From Bugulina stolonifera (Eukaryota; Bryozoa; Gymnolaemata; Cheilostomatida; Bugulidae), in NCBI GenBank assembly GCA_935421135.1, contig OW285187.1, positions 11,247,929 to 11,311,928 of the forward strand: 64,000 bases of DNA, written 5' to 3'. A program made the position numbers and the translations under genes. Positions 52,783 to 63,407 of this stretch are shown one piece after another (positions within the stretch are counted from its first letter, which is position 1; each line of letters begins with the position of its first letter). A model generated the notes under the pieces. The model made no database searches. It saw nothing but the letters and a program-made list of their open reading frames with translations, and was not told the DNA's origin.

Positions 52783-54358
52783 ATGTAGGGATACGTGTGC
52801 TTCGGTGAAGTGCTGGACGAGAAAGGACTACTCGTCTGTGAGCTGTCGTATTTATACTAGCCGAGGGATGAGCAATTGGCTCAATTGTAGGCAATGCCTC
52901 AGGCACATTTTCTTTGTTCGACTCGTCAAATAAGCGCGGGAACACGGCAATAGTTGCCTTCGATTGCTTCTTATCCACTTTAGGGGACTTCGAGAGTTCG
53001 GCAATCTGTATTTTCGGCTGAAACTGTTCGGCAATGCTAGATTCCGTACAAGAGCGTTTTGCTTTGTGTACTTGAACTGCTGGCAGTATAGACTGTATCT
53101 CCGTCGTTGGGATTATGTCTTGAGGTTCGGCTACGCGACATTTCGCGTCCTCTGGATCAGGTCGGGCTGTTGAAACTTGAACATTCTTCGAGAGGTTCAG
53201 AGGTAGCTCTCTGGTTTGGTCCAGCACGGTTTGCTCCGTGTCGATCCTCAGGCCGCGGACTTGGACTGTAGTGTCTGGCAGTTCTACACACGATAAGTCG
53301 TCCGTCGGGGCATACTGAATTTGGGCGGGAATCAATTGCTGATTAGTGTCGGGTCTGGACGTGGCCAGATCCTGTTGATCCTTCTGAGTTGAGGATAGGT
53401 CGGGTTTACCTTGTGAGGTTTGGTCCGACGGGGCGGGACATATGAGTCGTCCTTTCAGCCTTGGGGGGTGATCTGTGGTCACTTCGGATGTGTCCGGCTT
53501 TGAGTGGGGTCGTTTCTTGCCTGGTGTTGGCCTAGTGGGTTTAGGTTCATCCACTGTGACGGGTGTAGGTGACGCCGTCGGCCTGGAGTGTGATGGGCTA
53601 GTTACCCGTGGGGTTTTCTGTTTGGAGTGGCTACTCTTGACTTTAGGCTTAGTGGGTATAGGTTCTTCCACTAGGACGGGTTCTGATGTGTCCGTCGGCC
53701 TCAGTGGACGACCATTGTGGTTTGGTCCACTCTTCTTGGGTTTGGCCGCAGTAGGAATGGGTTCATCTACTGGGACGGGTTCTGATGTATCCGTCGGCCT
53801 TTGTGGACGACCATTGTGGTTCGGTCCACTCTTCTTGGGTTTGGCCTCAGTAGGAATGGGTTCATCTACTGGGACGGGTTCTGATGTACCCGTCGGCCTT
53901 TGTGGACGACCAATGTGGGGTGGTCCACCTTCTCCTTGCTGGGCTCCAGTAGGAATGGGTTCGTCTACTGGGACGGGTTCTAGTGTGTCCGTCGGCCCGT
54001 CATCTGTGTCTTGACATTTCTGTAGGAGGGTATGTAGGGCTTTCCGTAGGAGGTCGGCGGGAAGCTCCTCTTGTGGCTTTGGAGGGTTGGCCTTGCCACC
54101 CTTGTTACTCTGGAAGGCTGTTCCGGTTTCCAGGGCTTCCTCCATATCATCGGGCTGTAACCATGTGTAGTACCAGCGTAGGCCACGGTCGTGGACTGAG
54201 AGGCAGAACTTCTCTACAGCCCACTCTTCCAAAGATGCAGGGGGTGCTCCTTCAAAGGCTGTTGCCATCAGTCTGCGGATGATAGTCTCTGAGTGACGTG
54301 TGGGCTGGCTGTTCCAGGGTGGACAGCTTCCATCGGGCTTCTCTGGCAGATAGTCCAT
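52541..54358 (-). CDS. Gag-like ORF2 with proline-rich repeats
   Basis: 605 codons. The first 80 residues read as the C-terminal half of the capsid domain (EEWAVEKFCLSVHDRGL, DDMEEALETGTAF). Residues of about 120-270 hold four to five in-frame tandem repeats of about 33 residues built on SEPVPVDEPIPT. The remainder is polar, Pro/Thr/Ser-rich and likely disordered. No CCHC zinc knuckle is seen. It overlaps ORF3 by 242 nt. The annotated Met need not be a true start, since the frame may be entered by frameshift. Confidence 0.7.
   Translation of the reverse strand: MDYLPEKPDGSCPPWNSQPTRHSETIIRRLMATAFEGAPPASLEEWAVEKFCLSVHDRGLRWYYTWLQPDDMEEALETGTAFQSNKGGKANPPKPQEELPADLLRKALHTLLQKCQDTDDGPTDTLEPVPVDEPIPTGAQQGEGGPPHIGRPQRPTGTSEPVPVDEPIPTEAKPKKSGPNHNGRPQRPTDTSEPVPVDEPIPTAAKPKKSGPNHNGRPLRPTDTSEPVLVEEPIPTKPKVKSSHSKQKTPRVTSPSHSRPTASPTPVTVDEPKPTRPTPGKKRPHSKPDTSEVTTDHPPRLKGRLICPAPSDQTSQGKPDLSSTQKDQQDLATSRPDTNQQLIPAQIQYAPTDDLSCVELPDTTVQVRGLRIDTEQTVLDQTRELPLNLSKNVQVSTARPDPEDAKCRVAEPQDIIPTTEIQSILPAVQVHKAKRSCTESSIAEQFQPKIQIAELSKSPKVDKKQSKATIAVFPRLFDESNKENVPEALPTIEPIAHPSASINTTAHRRVVLSRPALHRSTRIPTCGNSCTPRVTGEVNSSTRILSHSRADETATPSSMDHSNQPVFTAEGKQICVTSKDRIRIRGTTNTCETVRHEFSLPPHSA
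53640..53990 (-). repeat. 99-bp in-frame tandem repeats
   Basis: Successive 99-bp units inside gag ORF2 (CCGTCGGCCT...GGACGACCA and ATGGGTTCATCTACTGGGAC cores on the plus strand). The unit is a multiple of three, so copy number can change without breaking the frame. Confidence 0.88.
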
Positions 54359-54605
54359 ACTGTTCCCTCAGTCGGGAAAATATCTCTTCGACTGATCGGG
54401 GTCGGCCGCATTCTTGTGCGGGCCCGTGTAGGGCGGCTCTAAGCCGTATGAGGCGTGCTCTGTCATTCCAGTTGCAACGCTCTGCCATAGCGGTGAAGTC
54501 TTCTATGAAGAGTTCGACGTCCTCTTGTCCGTTGTAGCTGAGTGTTTTGAGGTCCTGCTCGGCCTGGTACATTACCTGCTGAAGCAGGTTCCTTATTCGG
54601 TCCAT
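54252..54605 (-). CDS. Gag-like ORF1 of LTR element
   Basis: 117 codons with the character of a Ty3/gypsy-type capsid domain: a short N-terminal helix, YNGQEDVELFIEDF, RARLIRLRAALHGPA and a REARWKL-type helix. The frame ends inside the capsid domain. The rest of the domain continues in the +1 frame of ORF2, which overlaps by 107 nt. Either an indel split the gene or frameshifting is used. Confidence 0.75.
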   Translation of the reverse strand: MDRIRNLLQQVMYQAEQDLKTLSYNGQEDVELFIEDFTAMAERCNWNDRARLIRLRAALHGPAQECGRPRSVEEIFSRLREQYGLSAREARWKLSTLEQPAHTSLRDYHPQTDGNSL

Positions 54606-54918
54606 GTCGGTAGGGTGTCGGGTAGTGAGTAAAACTGCTTTGGTTTGTTAGGCCGTGTCGGCCTAATGGTCGTACTGAGTACCGTCAATCTGTTCTGGAT
54701 CCGAGGTCGGTCTTTGATTGAAGATCCGGCGTAGGTCGGGCTACATCCAGCGGAACCACGAGAATTATGGGTGCACTTTAGCGTTTGTCACCTTCTCGTA
54801 TCCAAGGTTCCCGGGTCCGAGTCCTAAATCGCCGTAGAAGTATTGAAGAATGAGGTCGGCCGGTCACCCGAGTCCGAGGTCACCTTCCTTCTCTTCGTAT
54901 CGTAAGAGTACGACCTTA

Positions 54919-54938
54919 GAATCCCACTGCTGCCACCA
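54919..54938 (-). promoter_or_regulatory. Primer binding site, tRNA-Leu type
   Basis: One base inside the 5' LTR, the minus strand reads TGGTGGCAGCAGTGGG and onwards, complementary to a tRNA 3' end with CCA. The 18-20 nt agree with the acceptor and T-arm of metazoan tRNA-Leu (AAG/UAG), as I recall it, with one difference. Confidence 0.8.
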
Positions 54939-54939
54939 A

Positions 54940-55602
54940 TGTAATGGTTTCTGTGATTTGGTGCGGTCGTCCTTGGACGACTATCGACCCAGAAATGAAG
55001 TGCCTATGAGTGGTAATAGGACTTCGCATTACATGAAAGATCGAGCGGTCTCAGTAGCCCAAATACTACCAAAGACGACCCATCTGATCTCAAGTCCGAC
55101 CTTCAGACTATACAGTGAAAGAGAGTAGTTCAACCTAGTAGGCGGTTCGCAAAGCGAATGACCTAGTAAAAGGAAGAGAAAGTCCCTGTATCAAGTATAG
55201 ATGTGTCTTTATTGAAAGCCAAGCGTAGACTGAGACAATGAACAGTAAAACAGTGCCCTTTATATAGTATAAGGACTTCCGGCCGACATGACGTCGGGAA
55301 AAGACGACGTGTGGTCGTCCGGAAGTTGCGCAACAAGATGGCCGCCGGAAGCCCGACGGCCGACCCAAAATAGGTCGGGTTCTACAAAAGTTGCTTATAA
55401 TGGTCCAATTCATGTACAAAATGAATATCAATGGATTCTGAGAGGTCGGGCCTCTGTACATGGGTATAAAAGGCATTAAAAGACTTAGATATAATCATAC
55501 AATCATATATAACAATATAAGAGTAAAGTACAAGCAGATATATACATGTATGCACGCAATAATGAGTGTCAGATGTAAGATACGACTGGGCGTACCATCA
55601 CA
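54940..55602 (-). repeat. 5' LTR
   Basis: The 663-bp partner of the left LTR, one mismatch. TATA motif at 55259-55266 and AATAAA at 55208-55213 on the minus strand. It should drive transcription of the gag ORFs leftward. Confidence 0.93.
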
Positions 55603-56039
55603 ATATTCTCATTCTACAATGTACATGTACTTTTTGAATATTTCTACTGTATTGATATTGTATCATATTCATTACGAACTGCAGCACTGGTTAGTGAAGT
55701 TTTCATCTATATATGAATAGAGAGTAAAGGTTTAGCATCATTGTTAACAGAGCTGTTGCCTGCTGAATGATCTTGCCCAGTGAGTAACAAAACATAAAAC
55801 ATTCTATCTTATTCATTGGATTATATTGTTATATTTAATCTTAAATTATTATTTACATCATTAGAGATAATATTATTTAATTATTTTAAATAAGAATAAA
55901 ATAATATATAATTATTGCAAGTGGCCTAATTATTTTTTAGAATTAGTAAAGTATTTAAAATAGTTAAAATGACAAAATCAAAATGATAATTAAAATCAAA
56001 GAAAAGTTTCAATGCACTCATCAGCTGAAATATGACTTA

Positions 56040-56590
56040 TATACTTTGGTCATACTCACCTGGTAAAGGAAAATTTTGAAAAATACAGTTTGAAATAGGA
56101 CATTTCTAAACCGGGCGTTTGGTATACAACCACTTCGAAACTGTGTAGATTATAGTTAGAGGAACATAACTCACCGGGAATTAATTATTTAGTGTTCTAC
56201 AAGTTACTAGTAGTAAAACAAAGAATGCTATTAAAAATAAAAGTTAGTTGAAATCGGTAAAGGACATCTTGAAAAAGACAAATCGAAACAGGACGTTTCA
56301 CAACCGGATAGTTCGAAACCGGACAGTTCTAAACTGTGTAGATTACATTTAGAAGAATGCAACTCACAGATAAATTAATTTATTTAGTTGTTTAAATGAA
56401 AAAATAATATTAAAAATTGGTTGAAATCTGGGGGTTGGGGTTAGGGGTTTCGAACTGTCCCGAATTTGTTGAAGTCTGAGAGTTGGGGATTGGGGTGTAG
56501 AGTTTCGAACTAGCAGTTTTTCAAACATCCAGGTTCGAAACTTTCTGTTTCGAGCCGTCTTTCTCGAACATTCGCAAATTCTACTTACCT
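56040..56590 (+). repeat. Repeat inside Mutator-like element
   Basis: Two diverged copies of a GAAACTGTGTAGATTA-containing unit with TTCGAAAC motifs, related to 30930-31135. Confidence 0.6.
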
Positions 56591-56633
56591 ATAATAGCAT
56601 AATAAAATCCTGCCTTTTTACACATGCATGTAG

Positions 56634-56782
56634 GTCCAATGCGATCTGATGATATTAATGTTATTACAGTTATGGCCAAACTGGTACGACGACCCAGGAA
56701 ATCAGCATCGAGAAGAAGACGCCCTATTACGACCAATCTCCTGCACTCTGGCAAGCATGTGAAGAGACTGCTACCATCATAG
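56634..56782 (+). other. Basic ORF, possible terminal exon
   Basis: After a TGTAG acceptor a short frame encodes a strongly basic peptide (VRRPRKSASRRRR, then HVKRLLPS and stop). It could be a C-terminal exon of the myosin, but it lies inside the duplication-flanked Mutator-like element and no exon of matching phase links it. It is more likely element-derived or fortuitous. Confidence 0.25.
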
Positions 56783-57992
56783 CCACCTCAGCAACGTAAA
56801 AAATGCATGTATAGTGACAATCAGCCTACACACACTGCTGGACAGTTTCACCACACTGTATGGGTTGATTTCCACTATACATGCGGTTGTTGAAGCTTAA
56901 TTTTTGAGAGTTGCGAAGGGGTCATGCTGTAGCAGCTCAACACTTTGCTCTTCTTTATATATAATATAATGCATGTATTATTACTGTTGTTCAACTGAGG
57001 TCTAGCTGTTCTGTTTTGCATATTATTTTATGTGTATAAATATCGTTTTCCATGCGCAGTTTATTTGTATGTTGGTATACTGGTTGTGCAAGTTTTAACT
57101 ATTTATAGCTTACGACTTCATTCATTGCACATCCTATGCATGTTGTTAGTGGAATTAAACATTTAACCAAGAACAGGAAATTAGTACAGACTTTTTATGC
57201 ACATTATGGTTATATGGACTAATAATATTATATGTTTAAACATAAGAAATAAATCTAAATATTTGTTCAAAATTTTGAAATACTAATAAATCTGTTGTAG
57301 TGCATACAATATAAAGTCTATCTGTATTATTTTGTGTTGTATTAATTAGCCTAATAAATTTGATTATTAATGTATCAGAATTGCCAACACAGGAAGTATG
57401 ATAATGCAGGTATTGAAACATGATTGTGTCTGAATCCTGTTCTGACTAGGATACTCCTGGTGTGTTTATTTTCCCTCAAATCATTCCATAGTTCTCAGCA
57501 TCTCCCCCCCCCCCCAGCTATTTACTGAATGAGTACGAAGTTGGTAATCACCTCTCAGTTGTACTGTATGATCTCATATTGATGTGCACAGGTCAACATT
57601 GGGTGTTTGTAAATCCATGTTATATTTATACAATACAGTGCCAGATTACATAAGTGATGATACTATGAAGTTGTCTACACAGTCTCAATGAAGAAACCAA
57701 TAGGGCAAATTGTCTAGTGGCCAGTACTTTGTAGGCCAAGATTGTTGCGGCCGGTATTTCTTTAATAACTATCAACAGCGGTCGACTAGTCCAATACTCC
57801 TATCAGTTTCGGTGAAGCAATCACTTTTGTTAGTTTGATGACTAGGTGAGTTTAAATATAATAAATACTCTTCTATTTATTGAATTTAATTAAAATTAAT
57901 TATTTTCATTACATTTTGATCAAATTTGAGTCACCCCGGCACCGGACCCCGGCAAACCCCGGCCCCGTAATGTAGTACAACCGATAGTTTCC

Positions 57993-58954
57993 TTCGACCA
58001 AGCAAACTCCCAAACATAGTTGTAATATTCTGTTACACTTTGTTCATGTTATTGTAGATTTTTAATTATCATATACATAGATAGCATAGTCTCTACTCAT
58101 TCCACTGTATACTAGTTGTACTAATACGTAGTTCTACTATAACTATACTCTAACTTGGTGATCTAATTTAAACAAGTTTTGCTCTGCTACTAATTTGTTC
58201 TATCTAATAGCAGCTATTCTTTCTGTTCAAACACTTATATCTAAACTATTTGTGATATCCACTTGGTTCAGTAACTAATACTAATCACAAATTTTGAAGT
58301 GATTCTAAAGTGAAAGTTCCTGATGTCATTTTCATAAATATCTGATTGGTCATGGGCGCATCCTTATTGGTAGTCTGAGATCTGCAGATTTACACCACTA
58401 TTGAAGACCACTACAATTTGAAGACAAAATCAAACATTTTATTGAACATTTTTGGATGTATTTAACCAGTCTCCAAAATTTTATGCCGATTTGAAATCGC
58501 TTATTTTACAAATTTGGAATAAATATTTTGCAATACTCTTGTATTTAAAAATTGTTTTTGCCTCTCTCTTCTCAATATATATGAGTGTGTTACACTACAC
58601 TTAGATAAGATATACAACATGTATATGGAGGGGAAATTTATTATATATTTTATGTTTTCATAGTGAACAGAATGGTGAATGTAACAGCTAAAATATAAAG
58701 TTGATAAATAAACCAACGCCTCTGCAGTAAGTAAGTTCATTGGTCAATCCAGCTGCTATCTGCCTGGTAATTTATATAGGAAACCTAATCAATGTTTACT
58801 TAGATAACTATGCTGAGACCTGTATTTATATATATAATAATACTGGTTTTCTAGAAAGGTTAGCATATTAGTTTGAGTGTGGTAAAGAAAGGTGAAGGCT
58901 ACCAGCTGCTCCTTATTATTTCTAGTTAGATAGAACTCACCAGCAACAATTACA
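57993..58954. other. Intergenic gap before ShKT gene
   Basis: Apart from the dispersed repeat at 58283-58401 and the tail of the split older repeat (57993-58016), nothing is recognised. It should contain the promoter of the ShKT gene. Confidence 0.5.
58283..58401 (+). repeat. Dispersed repeat, copy 2
   Basis: Shortened relative of 29991-30160: same beginning and same TGATTGGTCATGGGCGCATC block, with an internal deletion. Confidence 0.7.
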
Positions 58955-61900
58955 ATGGAGCTTATTTATAAGTTTGGTTTAATTTTTCTGCTTCTAGCAA
59001 TGGTGAGTATAAATTAACTGGCAATTAGTGGCACATGCATGAGTGGTTTATTTAGTATACATTTTTTTGGTATAATTACAATGGAAGGGGAATTAATGAA
59101 TTCACAAAATAGCTCCACTTCCTGATCATATATTAAAGATTTTCTTGCATGGCAGAACCATGAAACCCTTACAAATAAACTAAAACAAAGTCTTATTAGC
59201 ATCTGTTAACATTTATGTAAGCCATAGTGCAGGAAAACAACATTTAAAATATTATATGTAAATGTAATACATTGGCAGCCATAATGGATGAAAAAAAACA
59301 ATTGCTTTCTTCTTCGGCAATTCATGACGTATTGAAGTGCTGAATGAAAAATGTAGCGACTCCACAGCGGTCATTTTAGAATAGCCTGTCGAACCTATCA
59401 TCTTAGTGGGTGCAGCGTATAGCCCTCAATTGCAATCAGCTAAGCTGGAGAAATAAGTCTTTTGTCATAAGCTATGCATAATCCTAAAGCAATCGTAATA
59501 TTATTGTAGTAAAGCTCTCTTGTGAATAGTAATAACGATAGATAAAAATGCCATATAATAGGGCTACATAAGATACATCCAAAGCGCGGTCAGCTATTGT
59601 AAAATTTGCATAACATTCACATGTACATTGTAGCTCAGCATTTTTAACTGTATAGATTAATATCAACACTGTGTAGCTGAGATGATAACATGGATTCAAA
59701 TATACAACCTTACAGGTACAACAACTGATCAAACTATATTTCATATGTTCAATGTTGTTGAGTATTTACTATTTACAATAAATCAATAATTATAATAATA
59801 AATATAATTGATAAAGTAAAAGTAAACTAAATGATATAAAATATTTTTAAAATATAATTTGATAATAATACCATGAGATGATCATGAATAATGATTTTCC
59901 TATAGTTACCTTAGTTTAGTTTTAGTTTCATTTAGTTAAAATGTTGTTATAAAATAGAAAATGGCAAATAATATTATTTGTTGTCATCAAGTCAATACAA
60001 TATCAATATTAGATAATTTTTGTTATTAATTATAGTCTTATAGACTAGTTATTTCTATATTTTATTCATACAGGAATAATGTTAATGCACATCATAGTAA
60101 CATATTAATACTAGTTATATATTGGCCTATATAATTTGGTTGTATCTACAGTTTATGACTTTACAAGTAACCATTCATTAAATTCAGTATAAAATTTAGT
60201 CCCACACATCTATGATTCACTTGACTTTTATTTAATTTCAGACTGCTACAAAACAATGATAATTATTATTTTATCATAATATATTATTTACTTCATGACA
60301 ATGATACATGTAATTATGGTAAGTTATTGTAACCAAGTATCATGCATGGTCATACACGTACATCTATAAATTTATAGTTATAGATGACTTTCTTCGAAAC
60401 AGGTCATAGTATAGAGCCTGCAGATACCTGGTGAACCTGCAGCAAAACAAGATATGCCTAATCCACCAGAAGGCACCAGCTGTCATACTCTCTATTTTGA
60501 TCTAAGTTGAATGATACCAACCAGTGCGAGTGCATCACGATCACCCTGCTGTACTGAAACTTTGGCTGAAGTACCTCCTGATGTGGTACGTACAATCTGT
60601 ACCTCTGTACTTGGCTGAGCTGTCTACCATTTTCTGAGCACAGATACCTAGGTTCTTAATGCCTTATCTTAAACTTCATTCCATATCCGTATTGATGGCT
60701 TGAGATTGGTACTTATTGTAGGCCTACATGTAGTCGACTGTAATGATTAGTCTCATAAAATGTCTGTTGAGAGAGCTATCCAATGGAAATAACATGACCC
60801 TTTATTACATGCATATAATAATATGTACATGTTGCACCTGTAACATATTTCAGTTAATTATTTCTCAGGTATGTACACCATTAATAAGCGACACACTACC
60901 AAGTGAGGAGATGGCTGGCCAGACACCTAACAGAAATAGAAAGAAAGCAATTACCATTTTCTTTAGCAAGCTACATGTACATCCAAGAAAGGTTTCTCCC
61001 ACTGACAATTAGAAAAAGTTTGTTTTTCCTAATATAATTTAGGTAGTTTCTGCTATGATGAACAAGACTAGTGTGATGTTAGCATTGTAGCTTGGCTGCA
61101 GGGGCTAGTGTTTGGTTAGCATAACAATTAATATATACTAAGCACACGCCAGTGAGTGATAGGGCTCAACTTAAACTAACCACACTTTTAGTTGGTTGCT
61201 GCAACTAAGCTACAATAAGGACATTACACATGAAGTTTTTTCTATCAGCAAACATTTTCTGTAGTAGTTTTTAAAAGTCGGAGTTTTAACATGGAGACAG
61301 AAAGAGACATCATATTCTTTAACTGTTCTAGTCAGACAGCAATTTATATAACTTTTGCCTAAACTCTAATCCAATCCACAGCTAAGAAACTTAGTGCTGT
61401 AGTGAATTATGAACAGCTGATATTATTGAACATGACATACATTTTTGTAGCATTTATAGTTGTAATTTGCTACTACAGCTGTACTTGTACTCCTAGTAGT
61501 TGTATCTATACTAATACTTGTACCTGTAGTGCTATTGTACATGGTTATTTGCACTTATGCTCTACTAACTTGTACTTACTTCTAAGTCCCAATGTGAAAA
61601 AATACTTGCTCCTCTCAATGTAGAACTTGGTACTTTACACCACCCAAGGAGTAACCACCTATGGAGCACCACCTATGCATGTAGGAAGTAGTTGGTGTGC
61701 ATGCATATACATGTATAGTCACTCTGGCTGCCCCTTGCTGTCAAACAATGTACCAGCCTCGAATACATGTATAATCTTTCCTCTGTAGGTTCTTACGAGT
61801 GTATTCCAATAAGTTAAAACATGTCAGAGAACTCACATGTTCACTTATTTCAAAAACAATGAGCTCCCAGACACATGTTCACCAATCAGAGTTACCATTA

Positions 61901-63407
61901 ACCCAGCACCACACTCTATGCTGTAGATTCTTGAATTCTGAAAAGCTAGCATAAACATGTACACCTAAGACTCAGTTTGTGAACATTTGGAACAATGTGC
62001 TGCAGTGCATCTTTTTTTTCCCAGCAAGCTGTTACTGTAATAATGCTAAGCTATTGACAGGATGATCTAATTTCTTTACCAAAAGCTTAGTAAGATTGAA
62101 AAAAGTCGGAATACGATCAAGTCTAGTGAATGTCTATTCATGAACCATTTCACTGCGGCGATTGGTAGTTGAGGTAAGATTATACCAGGCATTGACCAAT
62201 TAAGGAGCCGCATTCGCAGTGAACCAATCAACACAGGGAGGAAAGTATTTGCAGGTATAATTATTAGAACGGTAAACAGGTTTGTCCTTGACACTATCCT
62301 TAGCGCTAGAGCCTTTTAACTTTTAGCAAGTTGAATATTGAAACTTGGGGTGCTTGAATTGGATTTTACTTCAATTATACTTGAGCTCCCAGGCTATAGC
62401 CTTCAAATATTACAGATTAAGTATTCTATCTTGAGGCTGGCAAGTGAATTGGCCCTATAGCTATATGTTCTTGGAGATGAAACTGGATTGAAAAAAGCCA
62501 ATTTTTGATCGCTAGTAATCGGCTTTACTATGAACCACGCAATGTCACGCATTGTGCGTTGGAACTCCACTGCGTCATATTGTGCGGAGAAGAAGGAAAG
62601 ATGTTTTATTTTGCCGATTATGGCGGCTAATACGCAACTTTTCAAATTACTGGTGATGGACACTTTTCCTGCACTATGGCTTACATAAACGTTAACAGAT
62701 GCTAATAAGACTTTGTTTTAGTTTATTTGTAAGGGTTTCATGGTTCTGCCATGCAAGAAAATCTTTAACAAGAAGCTATAAACTCTGTCTTCACTATATT
62801 TTATGAACAATTTGTGATTATTTCTGCCCATGAGAGATGTTTCTGTTGTATAGGCCTAGTATCGTATTTGAATCTGTATGTGAGACATTATATGTTATAG
62901 GCCAATGCACAGACAGCAAAACCTGAATGCAATGAGAAGATACCAGATTCAGCTCAATGTCACATAGATCCCAATGCCTGTACCAAAGATGAGATGCGGC
63001 CATATTGTCAGAGGTACTGTGGTCTATGTACGAAATCAGGACCAACACAACCACCCACAACCTCTCCTCCATGCGTTGATACTTCACCAACAGCTTTATG
63101 TATCATTAGGAAATCGCGGTGTAATGAGCCTCTTTTAAGAGTTCAATGTCAACTAACATGTGGGGTCTGCAAGGTGATCTCTGCTGTACCAACCACTGTA
63201 CCAACCATTACTTCACCAACTACCACCGCACCAACCACCAGATCATCCACTGCTTCAGTTGAACCAACAACTGTTCCAATCACTAATGCTTCAACCACCA
63301 CAACTCCATTGACTACTAATGTACCATCTACTGCTACCTCAACAATAACAAAGACCACCACTGTAGCATCTGTGATGACTTTGTTATTGTTACAAGTTTG
63401 TGTCTAG
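58955..63407 (+). CDS. Secreted ShKT-domain protein, probably GPI-anchored
   Basis: Two exons, 58955-59002 and 62901-63407, joined in phase 0, give 184 residues. Exon 1 is a signal peptide core (FGLIFLLLAM) with likely cleavage after ANA in exon 2. Two six-cysteine ShKT domains follow (about residues 24-58 and 71-103), the first spaced C-X9-C-X6-C-X8-C-X3-C-X2-C. A Thr/Pro/Ser-rich mucin-like stalk of about 65 residues follows, and the protein ends in a hydrophobic segment (VMTLLLLQVCV) without a cytoplasmic tail, typical of a GPI signal. ShKT domains occur in astacins, surface mucins and cnidarian channel blockers; the stalk and anchor favour a cell-surface role over a free toxin. Lys/Tyr channel-blocking residues are not evident. 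Confidence 0.82.
59133..62768. repeat. 105-bp inverted repeat in ShKT intron
   Basis: 59133-59237 and 62664-62768 are reverse complements, with one mismatch seen. Weaker similarity continues inside the arms. They are probably two opposed copies of one dispersed repeat. The arms lie near both ends of the intron and could pair in the pre-mRNA. Confidence 0.85.
60511..61012 (+). CDS. Possible small two-exon gene in intron
   Basis: Exons 60511-60585 and 60869-61012 join in phase 0 at GT-AG sites and give 72 residues: a Ser/Cys-containing N terminus and a basic C-terminal half (PNRNRKKAITIFFSKL). A stop codon precedes the ATG in frame. It lies within the ShKT gene intron on the same strand. No family is recognised, and it could be chance. 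Confidence 0.3.

Larger units (their letters stand above)
50502..55602 (-). mobile_element. Gag-only LTR retrotransposon, very young
   Basis: Two 663-bp LTRs (50502-51164, 54940-55602) with TG...CA ends differ at one position only (51020 C versus 55458 A). A 4-bp ATAT duplication (50498-50501, 55603-55606) marks the insertion. Coding is on the minus strand, so the right LTR is 5'. A tRNA-Leu-like primer site and a polypurine tract are in place. The 3.8-kb interior encodes gag-type products but no recognisable protease, reverse transcriptase, RNase H or integrase, so it must depend on another element, like the plant TR-GAG class or BARE-2-type partners. Confidence 0.93.
50149..57983. mobile_element. 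Mutator-like element, host of nested LTR element
   Basis: Long inverted ends start CGGTTGTACTACATTACGGG on the left and end in the exact complement on the right; similarity extends about 180 bp inward with small indels. A perfect 9-bp duplication ATAGTTTCC flanks it at 50140-50148 and 57984-57992. Nine-bp duplications with long TIRs are the signature of Mutator-like elements. Without the 5.1-kb LTR insertion it would be about 2.7 kb. No transposase is recognisable, so it is non-autonomous or decayed. It interrupts an older repeat that is related to 41494-41754. Confidence 0.8.

Noticed and set aside
53475..54014. Plus-strand ORF of 179 codons, Gly/Val/Ser-rich
   Set aside because: Antisense of the 99-bp gag repeats.
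62403..62663. Minus-strand 86-codon ORF in the ShKT intron
   Set aside because: It overlaps the diverged part of the inverted repeat and shows no splice links; probably repeat-derived.
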